Source: Heterotrichella gracilis
Lineage: Eukaryota > Sar > Xanthophyceae > Tribonematales > Xanthonemataceae
DNA: 39,183 nt
Reading direction: 5' to 3'
NCBI GenBank assembly: GCA_032358255.1
Contig: JAULBX010027275.1
Span: 1-39,183 of the forward strand
Below, one piece after another: positions 10,307 to 19,905 of the stretch. Numbering within the stretch: the first letter of the stretch is position 1; every line of letters starts with the position of its first letter. Both the position numbers and the translations under genes were made by a program. Below the pieces are notes generated by a model, which made no database searches, was not told where the DNA came from, and saw only the letters and a program-made list of their open reading frames with translations.

Positions 10307-13300
10307 AGCCCACCACCGCCACCACCACCACCACCCACCACCGCAACCACCCACCACTCCCCATCCTCCTCGCCATCACCACCACCCTCACCCTCCTCCA
10401 CGCACCCCACCCCACCACCGCCACCGCCCGACTGTTCCCCCCTGTCGACTTTGACACACCCCTGGGGCTGGCAATCCCCACCACCACCTCCGCCGCCTCC
10501 ATTACCGCACCAGTACCCCCAGGGGAGGCGGCCAAGCGAGGCGCGGGGTGGAAATTCCAGTCCCTCACCCAGGTGAGTCCCATATATAATACTTGTCCCT
10601 TAGGAGGGTAACAATAGTGGGCAGGCGGGTTAACCCTTCTCTGTGTGAAGGCCCATTCCTAAACCAGTGCGCCTGGTTAGAGACTGGCTGTGCAGGTCCT
10701 GGATAAGAGAATGGGTATGCACTCATCTGTATGTTTAATACATGATTTGCACAATTTATTTCCTAAATTGTTGCACTTTTTGTTAATGTACTCATTCCTG
10801 TGTCCCAGATCATGGCGCTGAACAAGATTGCCTGGTGGTACAACTGGGCGCCCTCCCCGCACCCATCGGTGTCTGATTACTCCCTAGAGGCCAACCTGGA
10901 GTTTGCAGCCATGCAGTGGGGCAGGTGGTGGATCGGCAGCCTGGACGCCTTTTTGTGGCCCCATGCGAAGGTGCTGCTAGGTAAGGGTTTTGTTAGGATT
11001 TTGCCAGGGATGCTGCTAGGTAAGGGTTCTGACTTAATGGTTTATACTATTTTATTACACATGAGTTATTTGTCATCCCGTGTTATTTACGGTTCAACGA
11101 GCCCAACATGCCACCCCCACACCACAATTATCTTACAAACAGTCTTTTAATATTAGAAAAAAGCTTGAAAAAACAAGAAAAAACCCTTCTGCGTAGGGTT
11201 CAACGAGCCCAACCACCCCGAGCAAGCCAACCTCACACCCCAGCTAGCCGCGCAGCTGTGGCCACAGATGGAGGCTGTGGCCAAGAAGCATGGCCTGCGC
11301 CTGGGGTCCCCCTCGGCCGCCACATGCGGGGGGCAGTGCATCACCTACTCGCCCTTCGACTGGTGGGACGCGTTTTTCGCGACCTGCCGGGAGCTGTATG
11401 GTCCCCAGGTAGGGTTTTCAATTCATGCCTTATTTATATCTAGAGCATGTGTGCAAGGATAGGCTGCGGTCTGTCCGCAGTTGCCTGTTTTGTTGGTGTC
11501 TGTTTCATTTATGTCTTCGTTTTGTAGCTCTGTATAATGTTCATGTGTCCATGTTATGCTCTCAGGGTTGGCGCCTCTGTTTTCTTCAAATTGGAAGGAA
11601 GGGAAAAAACGACTGTCAGTATTTTCAAAGCACTACCCAAAAATATCACTTATTTATGCTGCCGCAGGGCTGCCACGTCGACTTCATGGCTGTACACTGG
11701 TACTCGTGCAGCCCCTGGGCGCTGCAGATGTTTGTGAACGAGGTAGGGTTTAGGGTTGAAGGATTAGGGTTGAGGGTGTAGGGTTTGTGCACTGGTACTC
11801 GTGCAGCCCCTGGGCGCTGCAGATGATTAATTGAGGTAAGGCGTGCAGCGGGGGAGTTTTGTAGGATAGGATTGCCCTTTTTGTCACTAGCTGCAGCAGC
11901 ACCTGCAACGCCAACACAGGTTTTAGCCGTGCATATGAGCGTAGCAAAGTGCACCAGTGTCAAGTATATGCGTTGCTGACGGCATGGCATGGACTGAAGC
12001 ACCGGCCGCATCCGCATGGGGTAGAGCAGGAGAAAGAGCCGAATTGAATGCCGTCACAGACATTTCAAGGCAGGGGGATGTCTAGAGCATCTGCCATCTC
12101 AGCCCAATCACGATCTCTGTACTGGGAGCCTGATTGGGGCTGAGGTGGCAGCTGTCGTTGACATCCCTCTGTCTTGGAACGTGTGTGGCGGCTTTCATGT
12201 GTGGACGTAGCGGAGTGCTTCAGCGTCAAGCGAATGCATTGTTGTTGGCATGGTCTTGCATGCTCTGGTAGGCCAGGCAAGGGACTGCAGCAGCATGGAC
12301 TAGGACAGCAGAGAAGAGGTCAAAACCGTCACATAGCTTTCAAGACAGGGGGTTGTTCAGGGCGAATGCCACCTCATCCCAATCGCAATCTCAATATTGG
12401 GATGCCTGATCGCGGATGAGGTGGCAGCTGGCTTTGGCATCCCCCTGTCTTGGAACGTATGTGGCGGCTTTCATATGCGACCGGTAGCGAGGTACACCAG
12501 GGACAAAGTGAATCGGTTGTTGCTGGCATGCCGTAGAGTTGAGGGCTTTGGCTTCGGCACAGATAAGCGGCGGCAGCAGTAGCATAAACTAGGGGATCAG
12601 AAAGGGCAGGCATGGAAGCAGTCCGTGCCTTCCAAGGGCAGGGCCGCGTTCTTGAGATGTGCAAGACTGGCCAATGGCAACATCACTCGTGAGGCGCCAC
12701 CTGGCGGTTGAGGTGGCATCATCTGCAGGGTAGCTCCTCACGAGTGGTGTTGTGACTCGGCTGACCTGGCGCATCTCAAGGATATTGCCCTCCTCGTTGA
12801 AGGTATGTAGGGTTTTAGTGTCCAGGGTTCAGGGTTTAGGCTGACTCGAAATTCTAAACCCTAAACCCTGTCACAGCTTTCACCCCTGCCCTTTCTGCTG
12901 CTCCAGTCCCGTGTTGCTGTTGCCACTTGCATTGCCAATGTTGAAGCCTGCCAACCACCAACGCACTTGCTTGCCTACCAGGTCAAGGCAAAGTTCCGGA
13001 GGCCCATCTGGTTCACTTACCACTCCTGCCACAACGGGAACTGCCCCACTGCAAATGTGGTTCAATTCCGTGCAACTTATCTTGAACCGCTCAACCTGGA
13101 CTCACCTTCCTTAATAAAGTTTGCAGACTCTCCATCAATTTTTTGCTAATAATTGTTATTCTATCCACCAGGTCAAGGCCAAGTACCGGCGGCCCATCTG
13201 GTTCACCGAGCTCTCCTGCCCCAACGGGAACCGCCCCACCTCAAATGTGGTCCAATTCCTGCTGGCCGCCCTCAAGATCCTGGATGCCGATCCCGCGGTG

Positions 13301-14765
13301 GAGCGCTATGCGTGGTTTGGGGTGCAGACGGGGGGCGCGTGGCTGGGGACTGGGCCCTCCCTGTTGACGCCTGACAACAGGTGGGTGGGTGGGGGTGGGA
13401 GTGTGGTGCTGTTGTTTGAGCACAGGTGTGGGGTGGTGGGGGTGGGCGGCGAGGGGTGGGGAAGGGACGTATGGATTGGGGGTGCAGATGTGCTGCTGTT
13501 GCTTGACCATGGGTGTGTGGGTGGTGGAGATGGGGGGCAGGGGGGGGGCTGGGCCCTCGCTGCTTACCCCTGACAACAGGTGGGGTGGGGGTGTCTACGC
13601 TGGCACAACCCATGTTGCGCTCAGGACATTTAAAAACCCTGTTGCGCATTTCCTCTTTAAAAGAGGGAATTTGGAGTGCCAAGTGCTGCACCTACGCTTG
13701 AAAAGGAAGGGAAGAAAAGAGAAAGTAGGTAATAGAGCTCCTTTTGTCATGCGCAGGCTCACCCTTGTCGGCTATCTGTACCTCAACTACGTCTCGGCAA
13801 ATGGCCCCCTGGGCGCTGCGGAAGCCTTGCAGGGTGCCGATGGTGCCCTCCTTGGGGAGTTGAATACCCTGCTTGAGGGCAGTGGGCACGCGGGGGTGGA
13901 GCTGCAACTGGGCGAGCTGGGGGCGCTGTCTAAAAGCCTCATGCAGGTGCGGCTGGAAACCCTAATGAAACCCTAAGGAAGACTCTGTCAGAAAGGGTGC
14001 CCTGCTCTGGGTGAGGTGATTACCCTGCCGTGGAAGCCTAGGAGCAACCCTAAGGAAAACCCTAAATGATTACCCTACTGGAGGAACCAAACGGTGCACG
14101 GCCCCACACCCTCGATGTCCATCTCACCTAAGACCATCCCTCCACAATCCTGCCATCCCACCATCCCACCATCCCACCACCCCACCCTGGAGCGGGGGGT
14201 CGCCTGCGGGGGCCGCGCCCCCCTCGCCCGCCAACATGGGCGAGTCCCAGGCCGCATCCAGAAAACACCCCCACCGCCCCTCTCTGCTCCATGTCAGGCA
14301 ACAGCATGCACCTCACCTCGGCACTGGGCACAGCCCTAGGCAGCCACACCGCCCCCACCCTGCACCCCTCCCTCGGCTCCCCCCCCACCATACCCTCACC
14401 CCCCCCCCCAACCCCCCCAGGAGTCGCAGGCCACATCCGGGGACACCCCCACCCCCCCCTCGGACGACACCCTCCACGCCATCTCAGGAAGCTTTGTGCA
14501 CCTCACATCCGCACTGGGCACAGCCCAGGACGCGCTCGACGCGCACGGCCGCGCCCCCACCCCCACCTCCCACGCCCCCACCACCGACGAGGAGGGGATG
14601 CCGCTGACGTGGTCCGACGCCTGTGGGGTGTGTGTGGAGCGGGGCGGTGACGCGGGGTTTTGGGTGGAGCCCAGTGAGCTGTGTAGGGCTTGTGGGTTTT
14701 GGCCCGAGGCCAATGGGGCGGAAAAAATGGGGCAGAGTGAGGGGGAATATTACGCGGAGCTGTGA
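10303..14765 (+). CDS. Secreted GH128 / Asl1-like glycosyl hydrolase
   Basis: Seven exons: 10303-10572, 10809-10980, 11197-11408, 11668-11742, 13172-13380, 13757-13946 and 14421-14765. Phases agree throughout and give about 490 residues. ATG 10303 opens a Thr/His-rich leader with a hydrophobic core (LPILLAITTTLTLL), consistent with a signal peptide. The catalytic domain shows KRGAGW, WWYNWAPSP, EFAAMQWG, LLGFNEPN (acid/base Glu), LGSPSAA, DFMAVHWY, RPIWFTELSC (nucleophile Glu) and a final LTLVGYLYLNYV. This is the order of the Asl1-like catalytic domain (Glyco_hydro_cc, GH128), a family with endo-beta-1,3-glucanase members; the substrate here is not known. The last exon adds a Pro/Thr-rich tail and a Cys-containing end (CGVC, CRACGFW). 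The start codon overlaps the possible stop of the upstream ankyrin frame. Confidence 0.9.
11088..11110 (+). repeat. Short copy of GH128 exon 3 start
   Basis: GGTTCAACGAGCCCAAC (11091-11107), the bases encoding FNEPN, occurs about 105 bases before the true exon 3 start at 11197. The preceding TTTAC lacks an AG, so it is not a working acceptor. Confidence 0.8.
11788..11826 (+). repeat. Decayed copy of GH128 exon 4 end
   Basis: It repeats the bases encoding HWYSCSPWALQM from exon 4 and then diverges into ATTAATTGAGGTAAG. Between the original and the copy is a run of TAGGGTTTAGGGTT-type telomere-like units (11743-11787). Confidence 0.88.
12050..12470. repeat. Two tandem copies of an imperfect foldback element
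   Basis: 12050-12189 and about 12323-12470 are homologous. Each can pair into a hairpin with arms of about 60 bases. In copy 2 the core arms TGCCACCTCATCC and GGATGAGGTGGCA are perfect inverted repeats, and the outer arms share CAAGACAGGGGG / CCCCTGTCTTG. Each hairpin is followed by a related 130-base segment (GCTTTCATATG..., TGTTGCTGGCATG), and part of that segment also precedes the first hairpin at about 11928. All lie within GH128 intron 4 and have no coding capacity. Confidence 0.82.
12651..12780. repeat. Third foldback in GH128 intron 4
   Basis: The left arm CTTGAGATGTGC...CATCACTCGTGAGG (12651-12694) pairs with CCTCACGAGTGGTG...GCGCATCTCAAG (12736-12780). It lies next to the other two foldbacks, but the arm sequence is different. 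There is no obvious coding potential. Confidence 0.78.
12982..13070 (+). pseudogene. Decayed duplicate of GH128 exon 5, catalytic Glu lost
   Basis: Following its own acceptor (CTACCAG), this copy reads VKAKFRRPIWFTYHSC, then NGNCPTANVVQF, against VKAKYRRPIWFTELSC, then NGNRPTSNVVQF, in the real exon at 13172. The expected nucleophile Glu (TE) is replaced by Tyr. After VQF similarity stops and no clean donor is seen. It is in phase with exon 4, so splicing to it cannot be excluded, but the product would lack activity. Confidence 0.8.
14225..14345 (+). repeat. Decayed copy of GH128 exon 7 start
   Basis: The bases from GAGTCCCAGGCCGCATCC to GCACTGGGCACAGCCC match the opening of exon 7 (14421-14530), shortened by a deletion. 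It sits in intron 6 just before the true exon. Confidence 0.75.
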
Positions 14766-14887
14766 GGACAGGGGGGAGGGAAGGGGATGGAACCTGCATG
14801 GGCGTCAAGTAGGGTTTGTTTCTTCCGGAGCCCCATCATGTGCCCCATCATGTGGGGGTGTTTGCAGTGGGGGTTAGCCTGCCCGGC

Positions 14888-15097
14888 CACCAAGTAGGCA
14901 CAGTCAGCTTCCTACTGGTTACCCTAACTAAGGGTATCATCATGACCCCTTGACTAGGGTATGCCTGCGGAGAGTGTCCAGATCTGTGGCAATTGTACAA
15001 TATCATACACTCTAGGCAGGTCTACCCTAGTTAAGGGTCATGACAATACCCTTAGTTTACAGGTAACCAGTAGGGCGCTGACTGTGCCTATGGGGTG
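14888..15097. mobile_element. Foldback / MITE-like element with 83-base arms
   Basis: The left arm 14895-14977 and the right arm 15007-15090 are inverted repeats with only scattered differences. Ends are TAGGCACAGTCAGC and GCTGACTGTGCCTA, with a 29-base spacer; weaker pairing (CCACC/GGTGG) extends it a little outward. The arms contain CTAAGGGTAT and TAGGGTA motifs. There is no ORF and no clear target-site duplication. It could be a non-autonomous foldback transposon or a hairpin-RNA source. It lies about 125 bases past the GH128 stop, possibly within the 3' UTR. Confidence 0.82.
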
Positions 15098-16863
15098 GTT
15101 ACCTTGTCAGTAGAGCGTACGCAGTGGTTGACTGCCAGCGCATGCAAACTGAGAGTAGGTGCCGACAGGGCTTGGCAGATACACATATGCCGCCTTATTT
15201 ATACCTCTGGCATCTGTTTTCTTTTCTTTTCTTTTTAGTTGTGTGTTGGTCCTTGTTCTTGGCTTGGGATGGCTACGCTCCCTAGCCATGCTGCCCACCC
15301 GCTGTCATATGGATAACCACGGTGGTGTCCCCAACATATATGCGCACTCGACACATATGCATGGGAGAGAATGAGGCACAGCTGGTCTACAAACTGAGGA
15401 TCGCAGGTCTCCAACCCGGAGCAAGTGTGCTGTGGAAGACAACTTCCACTAGGGTTTCACCTAAGGCCTGCACACACTGTATTCCACCGGATAAACGTGG
15501 TTGTGGTGCGGTTGAAACCAATTCACCGAGTCACATCAGTGCCACAGGCTGGAGGCCCTCACCTAGGGTTTCATTCCTAGGGTCTGAGCTAGGAGGCCGT
15601 GCGTTGCCACAGTGCGAAGTTCCTATATCACTTCAAAGGTCGCTGTCGCTCTTGTTCCTCTTCAGATATCAGTCACCGGTGTCAGCCTCGACAAGGCCTC
15701 GCAGATCAACCAGTTTGGCACTTCGTTGGCAGGTGTGCATGCATATGCGTGTTGCATGCACCAGTAGCAGGCCTTGAGTGACATGCGCGTCAAGATACGG
15801 TCTTCCACGTCCAAACGCTCTACGTGTGCCTGTGATCTGCTGTAAAATAGTCGACTCTTCCCACTCAGTTTCCCAGCGTGGCGACAAACAGGTGGGCTCG
15901 TGACTGTATGCATGCACGTTGCAGTGGCACAGCTAGCGCAATCGTACACTTCTAGCACTGAATTTTGACGCTGATCGCCCTTTCCGCTGGCAAACAAGCT
16001 GATTGCCTTACCGTGATCTCGAGTATAACGCTAGGGTCTTGCGCCACTTGCAAGTGCATGCATCGGGGAGCGTTCTAACAGGTTGAGGTGGGCGCACATT
16101 GTGTGAAACCCCGTGCAGTCCAAACCTATGTACTGCAACGCCGCAGCTGGTGCGCTACCATGTTGCCTCCTCACGCGCATTTAACCTTCAAGCTTTAAAT
16201 ACCCCCCGCACCACACCATACCACACCACAAATCCTGTTTCCCTCGTCCACAGGCGGGGTTCCCCATTCTCCTTCACCCAACACCCACCGCCACACACCC
16301 TGCAACGAACAAAGCTCTCAGAGTGTCGGTGACAGCATGTCCACACCCACCTGCTAGACCCTAACAGCGCACCGAGGAGGGTTTCCTGGCATGCACATGG
16401 GGCCAGGCTGCAAACCCTGGCTAGGGTTGGCAGCACCAGCACTCTCACAACAGCCCTAGGGTCAGGTTGGGAAGGGTGGCCTCAGATAGCACCAACACAG
16501 CCACTTACACCACCACCACCACCACCACCGCCACCACCACCACCACCACCACCGCCGCCGCCGGCAGCGCCACCAACCAGCCGCCAGTGACGCCACGAGC
16601 TCCACCAGCTCCACCTCCTCAATAGCAGCGTCACCATCAGCACCACCACCAGCCACCACCAGCCTGCTCAACCCGCAACCCTCTACAGCCACCGCCCCTC
16701 CACACCCACACACCTCCAACCCCCTACTGGCTGGGACACAGACACACAGCCTACCTAGGGTATCTCAACTGCATACTCGAGATAGGGCCAGACTTTCCAA
16801 CACCTCCCAGCGCAAACCCTACGGCAGGGTTTTCCCTACAACCTCCTCCCCCCCCTTACCGCC
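15098..16863. other. Intergenic region, no supported gene
   Basis: Short open frames occur on both strands but none resembles a known family or has a convincing exon pair. One stretch near 15666-15730 reads as a possible exon (VSLDKASQINQFGTSLAG) before a GTGTGC donor, but nothing links to it. 16505-16560 is a CAC/CCG triplet microsatellite. Confidence 0.5.
16505..16560. repeat. CAC/CCG triplet microsatellite
   Basis: Mostly uninterrupted CAC units turn into GCCGCC at the end. Similar CAC runs occur at 18756-18815 (methyltransferase intron 2) and within GH128 exon 1. Confidence 0.85.
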
Positions 16864-19800
16864 ATGGCCCCTCCCACACTAGTGGCTGAAGCAGTGCGCA
16901 CACTGGCACTGTGTGTGGTGGCAGGGGGGGTGCTGTGGGGGGGGCAGTGGAGGCTGCAACAGGCGGCGCAGGGGGGGGCGGGGGAGTTTGAGCCCATCGC
17001 AGAGGGCGGATACCCTGATATCAAGGGGGGTAATGACGCTGTGGGGTCATGGGATGAAAGGGCACATGTAAGGGGGGAGATGACACTCCTTGACTCCCGC
17101 GATGGGCATGGGGGTAACGCACTGGGGAAGAGATTGAGGCCTGATGCATGGCGAGGCGCTTCTGGTTCGACAGACGGTGTGCGTATCCAAGCAGCCACCA
17201 CCACCACCACCGCCATCCCCATCGCGAACAGCACCATGGGAGGGGGAAGGAGTGCGGACTGGAGGCGGGCGCTGCTCGCTGCACCCACGTACAAGTGCTC
17301 CCAGATCCTCCCTGAAGACAAGGACCTGGCCGCGCAGTTTGCCGTCCTCAACTGGATGGCTGCCACGCACATGGCACACCGGCTGCAGATGCTGCAGGTG
17401 AGTGCCCTGCCGAACCCTGCCAAACCCTGCCGAACTCTAACAAACCCTAACAAACCCTGCATGGCTGCCACCCGCATGGTGCACCGGCTGCAGATGCTGC
17501 AGGTGGGAACCCTGCCGACCCCTAACCCACCCTGCATGGTGGTCATGCACATGGCGCTGGCACTGTGCCCACACACCTTCTCAAACCACCTGTACGGCAC
17601 CCATTGCACACCCAACCCAGACCCCAATGAACCCCCAGCCCCACTAAAAAGAACCTACAATGTACCCTTCCCGCAGGTCAGCCATTTCTATCCCCTACCA
17701 GACCCTAATGAAACTGAAATCACTTACAAAACACTGAAATTATATCATCCCTAACAGGTAACATACCCTTCCTGCAGGTCAGCCCCACCATCCACTGCCC
17801 CGATGATGTAGCGGTGGGCCAGCGAGCGCACACCTTCTCTCACCACCTCTACGGCACAAACTGCGAGCCCTTCATCACCCGCCAGGGCCTGGTCATGCTC
17901 GGGCCCCTCATGCGCCCAGACATGGTGGCGCTGGAATGGGGGGGCGGCTCAAGCACTGAGTGGCTGCTGCTGAGGGTAGCCAAGCTGTTCACTGTGCACC
18001 ACAACAAGGCCAAGATGGCAACTGTGGAAAATAAGCTGCTCAAGGTGGGTGTTCAGCACTTTGTTTTAGCTTCAGTCCGTTTTTTCCCGATTCTGATCGA
18101 GACTTTCTAGGGTCGGTAAGTAGGGTTTTAGGGGGTGGCTCCTGCTGAGGGTGGCTAAGCTGTTCACTGTGCACAACAAGGCAAAGATGGCGACCGTGGA
18201 AAATAAGCTGTTCAAGGTGGGGTTTTGAATCTGGCGGGATGTAGAATTTAATCTGGCGGGATTTTTCAATCTGGCGGGATTCACATTTGGTGGTGTTTAT
18301 GGATGGATTTTATATTGCCGTGAGGGGGTTGAGGGCAAGGTTTTGAATCTGGCGGGATTTATAATTTAATGTGGTGGGATTTCAATCTGGCGGGATTCAT
18401 TCATGGATTTAATATTGCCTTGAGGGGGTTGGGGGCAAGGTTTTGAATCTGGCGGGATTCATAATTTAATGTTGCGGGATTTTCAATCTGGCGGGATTCA
18501 TTTGTGGATTTGATATTGCCTTGAGGGGGTTGGGGGCAAGGTTTTGACTGCTGCTGCAGTTACGCGCCAGTTGATTGTGCATCCAGGTAAATATGGTGAT
18601 GGTGTATTCGCATGTAATTCAGTCCCAGTGACAATGGCTTTAGCAAGGGTATGGCGGCATGGTTATTATGGAGCTCAAATAGGGTTTCGCGTGGGGTTGT
18701 TGGTGGCGCGTTCAAGCCAAAAAACAGTGGGCACCAGCCATCATCAGCATGCTTCCCCACCACCACCACCAGCACCACCACCACCACCACACCCACCACC
18801 ACCACCACCACCACACCCACTACTTACCACCCACACAGGTGCTCCCCGGGATAACCACCCCTGCAGCGCTGGCCAAAAAATGGAAGCTGAGGGTTACCCC
18901 CCCGACGGGCAGGGTGCGCACATTTCGCCAATCCGAAGATTATTCCCGGCTCAAGGACTATGCCGATGCCACCTTCCTCCCACCTGGCATGCACCTTGAC
19001 CTGATCCTCATAGATGGCTATGCGCGCCTGGCGTGCCTCAAGGTGTGTGCTACCCTAAACCCTAAACCCTAATCACTAACCCTGAACCCTAAAACACCCT
19101 ACAACTGGACATCGATGGCTATGCGCGCCTGGTGTGCCTCAAGGTGTGTACTGCGTAGGATACTTTTGGTGTAGAATGTGTGATTCAATGCTAATAACTG
19201 GTTGTTGAAAGCAGTGGAGATTGTGGTCGTTGTGGGTGGAGGTTGTGTGAAGCAGAACCAGATGGACTCTATTTGGGGAGAACTCTGGGTTGGGCGGATT
19301 CGGCGAGGATGATGGACACTGGTGGCGGATTGGGGCACATGAATGGGGCCGTGTTGCCTTGTCTATTCCCCTGCGCCCAGCACGACCAACCCTGAGCCCT
19401 GAACCCTGATCCTACCACACGCTGCACCCTACACCTCAAAACCTACACATGCAATTCCCCCCGCAACCCCGCAGACCGCTGTGAAGAATCTGCGTCCCCA
19501 GGGGGGCATCCTGGTGTTTGACAACTCCAACCGCCAGGCATATGACGGGTCAGCGGACTTGGTGCCTGCACACTGGCTCAAGTGGGTGCACGTACCTGCC
19601 TGTGTTGTCAATTCGATTGTTCGTCATGTACCCGCTATCGTATACATCTAGCTACACTGACACGCGTGCCCCTCGGGATGGGATGCGCGCACCATAGGCC
19701 CACACGCCATGCATTCCTGTCTTTGCTCTGCCGCTGTTGTTGGGAAGTCAACAAGGTTTACAGCTTGACACTGTGATAAGCCTGTTGAACGTGGTTTTTG

Positions 19801-19905
19801 TTGTTCTTTTCCCGCAGGTTTGAGGGTTACAACGCCAAGACGGAGACCACCATCTGGATGTCCTGCTTGGAGGGGCGGTGTGGGGTGCCGCCGGGCGAGA
19901 CTTGA
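16864..19905 (+). CDS. Membrane-anchored SAM-dependent methyltransferase-like protein
   Basis: Exons 16864-17397, 17778-18044, 18839-19042, 19475-19585 and about 19825-19905 join in phase 0 to about 398 residues. The N-terminus has a hydrophobic stretch (TLALCVVAGGVLWGG, residues about 13-27), suggesting a signal anchor. A Thr/Gly-rich stem follows. The catalytic region shows MVALEWGGGSSTEWLL (glycine-rich SAM-binding loop), LDLILIDGYARLACLK (acidic strand) and GGILVFDNSNRQAYD, the layout of class I methyltransferases of the Methyltransf_24-like type. A short WLKW...EGYNAKTETTIWM end is typical of the last strand. The substrate is unknown; a Golgi/ER location would fit the anchor but is inferred. 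The exon 4-5 junction is uncertain: the best acceptor (CCCGCAG at 19817) gives the wrong phase, and the in-phase acceptor TTTGAG at 19824 is weak. Confidence 0.78.
17461..17700 (+). repeat. Decayed copies of methyltransferase exon 1 end and exon 2 start
   Basis: 17461-17502 repeats the last 42 bases of exon 1 (MAATHMAHRLQMLQ) with a donor. 17565-17615 resembles part of exon 2 (AHTFSHHLYGTNC), and 17665-17690 resembles the exon 2 acceptor (TTCCCGCAGGTCAGCC). AACCCTAACAAACCCTGC-type tracts lie between copies. One open frame runs from exon 1 through these to 17754. Confidence 0.82.
18135..18216 (+). repeat. Decayed copy of methyltransferase exon 2 end
   Basis: The bases encoding LLLRVAKLFTVH and KAKMATVENKLLK recur with a 3-base deletion and a few changes, ending in AAGGTGGGG. 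A TAGGGTTTTAGGG tract separates it from exon 2. Confidence 0.9.
18221..18547. repeat. Tandem repeat of about 100 bases with recurring TCTGGCGGGAT
   Basis: Three units start at 18221, 18339 and 18439, with a stub at 18540. Each contains two or three copies of AATCTGGCGGGAT plus TGAGGGGGTTGGGGGCAAGG. I count seven exact TCTGGCGGGA copies and two variants. It lies in intron 2 of the methyltransferase gene. Confidence 0.9.
18756..18815. repeat. CAC triplet microsatellite before methyltransferase exon 3
   Basis: Runs of CAC units, broken by ACC and CCC, end about 25 bases before the exon 3 acceptor at 18838. The tract supplies the pyrimidine-rich context of the acceptor. Confidence 0.85.
19110..19143 (+). 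repeat. Decayed copy of methyltransferase exon 3 end
   Basis: ATCGATGGCTATGCGCGCCTGG and the GTGTGCCTCAAG that follows repeat the last bases of exon 3 with the same GTGTGT donor. The two are separated by CCCTAAACCCTAAACCCTAA (19052-19105 region). Confidence 0.9.

Noticed and set aside
12710..12802. Possible extra GH128 exon (ADLAHLKDIALLVE) before a GTATGT donor
   Set aside because: Its phase does not match the following exon, it forms the right arm of a foldback, and exon 4 joins exon 5 directly in phase with family-typical spacing.
16188..16719. Minus-strand frames rich in Trp/Cys
   Set aside because: They arise from the CAC/CCG triplet repeat and telomere-like sequence read in antisense; no family similarity.
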